From NCBI GenBank assembly GCA_964489715.1, contig CAZBAK010000012.1, positions 1 to 39,379 of the forward strand: a stretch of DNA of 39,379 nucleotides. Direction: 5' to 3'. Both the position numbers and the translations under genes were made by a program. Position 1 is the stretch's first letter. Each line of letters starts with the position of its first letter. Under the pieces are notes generated by a model. It had not been told where the DNA came from. It ran no database searches and saw only the letters and a program-made list of their open reading frames with translations. Below, in pieces: positions 35,659 through 39,379 of this stretch. The DNA comes from Tissierella_A sp964489715. GTDB lineage: Bacteria; Bacillota; Clostridia; Tissierellales; Tissierellaceae.

Positions 35659-36017
35659 ATTTTTCTACCTCTTTTATTATCTCTTTCTAATATCTGTACT
35701 GTATAAGCTGTAACAAGCATTACTATTATAGTTGATATAAATATAATAATAGCTAAACTAAGTATCTTTCCTTTAAACATATCTAGCTCAGACATAATAC
35801 CAACACCTGCTGGAATAAATAAGATGGCTAAATTATCTAATAATGCATCCCCTATATCTTCTACCCATTCTAATTTTATTAATTTAAAAATTAAAAGAAA
35901 TAATAATAGTAGCATTCCTAATATAGTAGAAGGAATAGGCAAGGCAAATGCTTTTTGTAAGATTTCTCCTAAAAATAATATACTCAATATAATTCCAAAC
36001 TGTCCTAATTTATTCAA
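35655..36017 (-). CDS. lrgA: LrgA/CidA-family membrane protein
   Basis: 120 residues, four transmembrane helices. LGEILQKAFALPIPSTILGMLLLLFLL and LFIPAGVGIM are the LrgA/CidA motif. The start is TTG at 36017 with AGAGGAAG upstream. First gene of lrgAB, with its own promoter at 36061-36089. The neighbouring genes do not include LytST, the usual regulator of lrgAB. Confidence 0.94.
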   Translation of the reverse strand: MNKLGQFGIILSILFLGEILQKAFALPIPSTILGMLLLLFLLIFKLIKLEWVEDIGDALLDNLAILFIPAGVGIMSELDMFKGKILSLAIIIFISTIIVMLVTAYTVQILERDNKRGRKI

Positions 36018-36060
36018 TGAAAATCTTCCTCTCTATCTATTTATCTAAAATCTTATTTGA

Positions 36061-36089
36061 ATTATAATATTTCTAAATATTTATTTCAA
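36061..36089 (-). promoter_or_regulatory. Promoter of lrgAB
   Basis: Minus strand TTGAAA (36089-36084), exactly 17 bases, then consensus TATAAT (36066-36061), about 45 bases upstream of the lrgA TTG start. Confidence 0.7.
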
Positions 36090-36116
36090 ATTAATCTATA
36101 TTTTAAAGTTTGCATA

Positions 36117-36150
36117 AGAAAAGTATTTAGTTTAAACTAAATACTTTTCT
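36117..36150 (-). terminator. Terminator after the RelA/SpoT-domain gene
   Basis: A perfect 34-base palindrome (17-base arms, centre GTTTAAAC) overlapping the stop codon of the RelA/SpoT gene, A/T-rich at both ends. Confidence 0.75.
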
Positions 36151-37489
36151 AGTAATTCGCTATTTTTTCTTTTAAGTCTTCTTTTTGATTTAAAAACTCT
36201 TCATAGTTATCTATATCTTCAAACAACCTTTGAATCTTTGAAATCATTTTCAACTTCTGATCTTCATTGACAAAATCTACAGATATATTTTTGCAGAAAT
36301 TGTTTGCAATTGCATCTAAGGTAGAATGGACTATATCTTCTTTTTCTGTTTTCTTCATATCCTTGTTTTCTAAACTATTCATTATTCCCTCATGAAATAC
36401 ATATCTTATATAGATAAGAAAACCTTCAAAATCCTCAGCCTGCATACCATTTTCAATTTCAAATATTATCTTGAAAAATAGATTCCATCTAAAATCTTTG
36501 TTTATTATTTCTAATATCTTGGTTCCCATTTTTCTAGTAAATCTATCATTATAAAAAATATCTCTTTCAAAGTCTATATATTTATTGAAGGTCATCTCTT
36601 TCGTTCCTATTTCATTTAATCTATTTAATATTCTTAAGAAGTTATTGCTATAGTTCTCAGATTCTTCAGGTCCACCTTTCATAAATAAATAGTTTACTAT
36701 AACATCTGTAGATTTTTTAAAATCTACTATAAATCCTATCTCTTCTCTTACCTTTATTACATAGATATCATGAATTATCTTAGATAGCAGTGATTTTATT
36801 TGCACTTTTTTATTAGCTGCATCACTGGCATCCATACCATTTACATGATTAAAAACAACCATAAGTTGCCTATCTATCATAGCTAAATTATCTTTTATAG
36901 AACCCATTATATCCCTAAAAAAACCTTCCGTTAACATATAATTAAAGTTTTTATAAAGAACCCTATGATCTATCTCTCCCCAAAAAACATTTACAAGTGA
37001 TTTTATTTGAAGTTCAAAGTTTACCTCAATATCATCTTTTTTATATTTTCCATCAATTTTATATATTTCAAATCCATTTTTTTGAATTTGTGGTTGATCA
37101 TCGGAAAGCTTTAATCTAATGCTTGAATTTAAAGGATTAGAATAATATCCATCCTCTTCTTTAGTTTTAAACATATCCACTATATCTTCATATATCTTGA
37201 CCTCATCTTCTATAAATCTACATTCTATTCTTATTCCTATTAAATCAGATAGGTTATGTAAAAGATTATCAGGTGTCTTATATTTAATGTAAAAATTATC
37301 TCTTAATATTTTTTCTTTAAGGCTCTCTGGAGATTTTATTCTACAACTTACATTTAAAAAATGGTCCTTTATAAAGAAACTGTCAGTAAAAAACCTATCC
37401 AGCTCTTTTGAAACTTTATCCAATATAGAAGTTCTTTCTTCAATAAGCAACAATGTTTTATCTATAAAATCAAACAATTCTAATTTCAT
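36149..37489 (-). CDS. RelA/SpoT-domain protein (GTP pyrophosphokinase-like) with long unassigned C-terminus
   Basis: 446 residues, cytosolic. The N-terminal part (about 45-185) follows the (p)ppGpp synthetase fold: CRIKSPESLKEK (49-60, ATP side), SDLIGIRIECRF with Asp82, and FELQIKSLVNVFWGEIDHRVLYK (158-180) with Glu159 and Gln161 of the ExQ motif. The G-loop, usually NGYxSIH, reads NGFEIYKIDG, so the guanine-stacking Tyr is Phe and the His is absent. There is no HD hydrolase, TGS or ACT domain. Residues about 190-446 are helical and unassigned. It may be an unusual synthetase, a relative of toxic small alarmone synthetases, or an inactive regulator. RBS AGGAGGGTG. Confidence 0.82.
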   Translation of the reverse strand: MKLELFDFIDKTLLLIEERTSILDKVSKELDRFFTDSFFIKDHFLNVSCRIKSPESLKEKILRDNFYIKYKTPDNLLHNLSDLIGIRIECRFIEDEVKIYEDIVDMFKTKEEDGYYSNPLNSSIRLKLSDDQPQIQKNGFEIYKIDGKYKKDDIEVNFELQIKSLVNVFWGEIDHRVLYKNFNYMLTEGFFRDIMGSIKDNLAMIDRQLMVVFNHVNGMDASDAANKKVQIKSLLSKIIHDIYVIKVREEIGFIVDFKKSTDVIVNYLFMKGGPEESENYSNNFLRILNRLNEIGTKEMTFNKYIDFERDIFYNDRFTRKMGTKILEIINKDFRWNLFFKIIFEIENGMQAEDFEGFLIYIRYVFHEGIMNSLENKDMKKTEKEDIVHSTLDAIANNFCKNISVDFVNEDQKLKMISKIQRLFEDIDNYEEFLNQKEDLKEKIANY

Positions 37490-37517
37490 AACACCCTCCT
37501 AGACATATTCTTCTTTA

Positions 37518-37547
37518 ATTATATCATAGTTAATTAAAAATTGTTAA
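37518..37547 (-). promoter_or_regulatory. Promoter of the RelA/SpoT-domain gene
   Basis: Minus strand TTAACA (37547-37542), 18-base spacer, consensus TATAAT (37523-37518), about 30 bases before the start codon. Confidence 0.6.
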
Positions 37548-37567
37548 TTCATAATATTTCAAAACTA

Positions 37568-37613
37568 AAATACCTGCCCAGAAATTGACATGTCAATTTC
37601 TGGGCAGGTATTT
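37568..37613 (-). terminator. Long perfect palindrome, terminator of the nqr operon
   Basis: 23-base perfect arms with no spacer (core CCTGCCCAGAAATTGACA), 15 bases after the nqrF stop. It is unusually long and GC-rich compared with other terminators in the window. Confidence 0.8.
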
Positions 37614-37628
37614 AAAATCTTTTATAAA

Positions 37629-38726
37629 TTAAAACTCATCATAGTAAATCAATTCTTCTGGTAATCCTTTTGATGTTAGAGACTTTTTAACCGAGTTTAT
37701 CATAGGTTCATTACCACATAGATAAGCTTCTTTGTTGTCCCCATCCTCTAAAAATTCATCTATAGCATTATTTACTCTTCCTCTGAAGCCTGTCCATCCA
37801 TCTTCTTCACCAACTCTTGAAAGACAAGGTATAAATTTAAAGTCATAAAGCTTATCTTCCAATTCTTTGAAATAATCTAAGAAAAACAAGTCATCTTCTG
37901 TTTTTGCTCCATAGTAAAATCTTGCTTTTCTTTTTATATCTTTTGATTCCATAAATTTAAGCAAGGATAGTATAGGAGCCATTCCAGTACCTGCCGCTAC
38001 CATTATCATCTCTCTATCATTATCCTGATAGTAAAAATCTCCATATGGTCCATTTATAGTTACTTCATCATCTTCCTTTAAATGTTTATGAATATAGGTG
38101 GTGGCAATCCCATCTGGAACATATCCTATTATAAACTCTATATGATCTTTTTCCAAAGGAGAGGATGATATAGAATATGCTCTATATACTTCTTCATCAT
38201 TTCCTTCATATTCCGGAGCCTTAAACTGCATATATTGTCCTGCTTTAAAATTCACCTCTTCTTCTTCTGGTATTCTTAATCTGACCTGTTTTATAACAGA
38301 AGTTAAAGGTGTTATAGATTCTACACTAGCTTGAAATTGTCTTACATTAAACAATTCTTCAGGTATATGAATTTTCATATCTTCTTTGACCTTACATTGA
38401 CAAGAAAGCCTTACATTGTTTTTTAGATCTTCTTCATCTAGAAAGGTAAGTTCCGTTTGTAGAACTGGTCCACCACCTTCTTCTACTTTTACCTTACAAT
38501 ATCCACAAGTTCCCTTTCCACCACAAGCGGATGGAATAAATATTTCTTGTTCCATCAAAGAAGAGAGTAAACTATTTCCTCCCTCTATAATGTATTCTTT
38601 ATCATCATTTATTGTTAATTTAACCTCTCCATAATTACCTATGGTTCTATCTGCTATTGTAAGTAATAGTGCAAATATAGCTGATATAGCCGTAAGAGAT
38701 AATGTAGTCATAAATATTGTATTCAC
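37629..38726 (-). CDS. nqrF: Na+-translocating NADH:quinone reductase subunit F
   Basis: About 365 residues, shorter than the roughly 407 of Vibrio NqrF. One N-terminal transmembrane helix (about 5-24); 2Fe-2S ferredoxin domain with SACGGKGTCGYC and LSCQC; FAD-binding RAYSISSSP; NAD-binding MVAAGTGMAPILSLL; C-terminal end LIYYDEF as in NqrF. It oxidises NADH and passes electrons via FAD and the iron-sulfur centre to the other Nqr subunits, pumping sodium out. The GTG at 38726 has AGGAGG 7 bases ahead; a TTG at 38732 is too close to that site. Last gene of the operon. Confidence 0.9.
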   Translation of the reverse strand: MNTIFMTTLSLTAISAIFALLLTIADRTIGNYGEVKLTINDDKEYIIEGGNSLLSSLMEQEIFIPSACGGKGTCGYCKVKVEEGGGPVLQTELTFLDEEDLKNNVRLSCQCKVKEDMKIHIPEELFNVRQFQASVESITPLTSVIKQVRLRIPEEEEVNFKAGQYMQFKAPEYEGNDEEVYRAYSISSSPLEKDHIEFIIGYVPDGIATTYIHKHLKEDDEVTINGPYGDFYYQDNDREMIMVAAGTGMAPILSLLKFMESKDIKRKARFYYGAKTEDDLFFLDYFKELEDKLYDFKFIPCLSRVGEEDGWTGFRGRVNNAIDEFLEDGDNKEAYLCGNEPMINSVKKSLTSKGLPEELIYYDEF

Positions 38727-38771
38727 AAGCAATCCTCCTATCTCTAGTTATTTTTATAATTATGAAAATAA

Positions 38772-39362
38772 CTATTGAATTTGTACAATTCCTGAAAAAC
38801 CTATAAATGCAAGAGCCATGATTCCTGTAACTATTAGTGTGATGCCAGGTCCCTTTAAACCTTCAGGAATAGGAGCATTTTTGATTCTTTGCCTTATCCC
38901 AGCAAGCGCTACAATAGCCAATGTCCACCCTATACCGGAACCAATACTAAATCCTACAGTTTGCATAAAATTGTAATCTCTAATTATCATAAATAATGAT
39001 ACTCCAAGTATTGCACAATTTACAGTTATAAGAGGCAAAAATATTCCTAAGGCATAATATAAATTTGGCAGATATTTTTCTAAAAACATCTCTAACAGCT
39101 GAACAAAGGCAGCTATACTAACTATAAATACTATAAATCTTAAATATTCTAACCCTAGTGGCTGCAAGATCTTGTAATAAATAAAATAATTTATTATGGA
39201 TGTGAAACCAAGAACTACAGTTACAGCCTGTCCAAGTCCAAGAGCAGTTGGTATTTCCTTTGAAACCGCTATAAAAGAACACATACCAAGGAAATTTGAA
39301 AGTATCATATTGTTTGTGAAAATGGCTGCTATAAATATTACAAAAGGATTTAGTTCTATCAT
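38772..39362 (-). CDS. nqrE: Na+-translocating NADH:quinone reductase subunit E
   Basis: 196 residues, six transmembrane helices. The motifs LSNFLGMCSFIAVSK, GIFLPLITVNCAILG and LAIVALAGIRQRIKNAPIPEGLKGPGI match NqrE closely; RnfA is a homologue, but the VPEGL/GPGIT end and pairing with nqrF point to Nqr. Thin-lying Cys residues (GMC, VNC) fit the intramembrane iron site between NqrD and NqrE. The ATG overlaps the stop of the gene before it (ATGA). Confidence 0.92.
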   Translation of the reverse strand: MIELNPFVIFIAAIFTNNMILSNFLGMCSFIAVSKEIPTALGLGQAVTVVLGFTSIINYFIYYKILQPLGLEYLRFIVFIVSIAAFVQLLEMFLEKYLPNLYYALGIFLPLITVNCAILGVSLFMIIRDYNFMQTVGFSIGSGIGWTLAIVALAGIRQRIKNAPIPEGLKGPGITLIVTGIMALAFIGFSGIVQIQ

Positions 39363-39379
39363 GCTTTAGCCACCTCTTT
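39359..39379 (-). CDS. nqrD: 3' end of the upstream nqr gene, probably nqrD
   Basis: Only the last six codons (reading K-E-V-A-K-A) and a TGA overlapping the nqrE ATG are in the window; the rest lies beyond it. The identity rests only on the standard nqrABCDEF order. GAGGTG in this tail serves as the nqrE ribosome binding site. Confidence 0.45.
   Translation of the reverse strand, partial: KEVAKA

Noticed and set aside
1..39379. CRISPR arrays, IS elements, phage genes, tRNA or rRNA genes
   Set aside because: Looked for in the sequence and not seen; repeats found are single dyads or a two-copy repeat.

Overview
The window is a very AT-rich (by eye about 30% GC), gene-dense bacterial chromosome segment. 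The gene families point to a low-GC Gram-positive anaerobe of the Clostridia/Tissierellia type: YtxH/DUF948 and DUF1292 proteins, a BmrCD-like ABC pair, an FHA-SEDS-PBP cluster, strong AGGAGG ribosome binding sites and frequent TTG/GTG starts. The exact genus is not determinable here and Tissierellales is an inference. There are no insertion sequences, phage genes, CRISPR arrays, tRNAs or rRNAs. This is mostly housekeeping and accessory-regulatory chromosome.

Layout. (1) 48-7442, minus: a lipid kinase, then a 1792-residue multidomain signalling protein (degenerate kinase fold, P-loop ATPase, helical repeats, GAF, GGDEF with I-site, GAF), then a LacI-type regulator. (2) 7546-8562, minus: a YtxH/DUF948 stress-type membrane protein pair. 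(3) 8935-12741, plus: a heterodimeric ABC exporter with its own promoter and terminator. (4) 12748-12957, minus: a structured small RNA, probably 6S RNA, with a clear promoter. (5) 12988-14800: RluA-type pseudouridine synthase divergent from NAD kinase. (6) 14879-17989, minus: FHA protein, FtsW/RodA-family glycosyltransferase and class B PBP, a cell-wall synthesis operon. (7) 18124-20553, plus: PspC protein (apparently AUU-initiated), membrane-anchored esterase, RecX, GIY-YIG protein. (8) 20550-25415, minus: small membrane protein, then a polysaccharide deacetylase / response regulator / histidine kinase / lipoprotein operon. (9) 25535-30186, minus: RluA-type synthase, glutaminase, ROK sugar kinase, ABC exporter. 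(10) 30294-34185: a small MltG-like protein, an unknown protein, RsuA-type synthase, P-loop protein, YtqA-like radical SAM protein, DUF1292 protein. (11) 34464-37489, minus: MsrA, LrgAB, and a RelA/SpoT-domain protein with a long unassigned C-terminal half. (12) 37629-39379, minus: the end of a Na+-NQR operon (nqrD tail, nqrE, nqrF).

Themes. Much of the window concerns cell envelope and signalling: c-di-GMP, possibly (p)ppGpp, a two-component system and FHA phosphothreonine recognition. The strongest candidate for something under-described is the giant pseudokinase/ATPase/GGDEF protein at 1087-6465. Next are the AUU start of the PspC gene, the RelA/SpoT protein with altered G-loop and long C-terminus, the Na+-NQR in a Gram-positive background, and an MltG-like protein lacking the catalytic part. 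Several gene starts were moved from the longest open frame to an internal codon because the upstream GTG lies inside the Shine-Dalgarno sequence.
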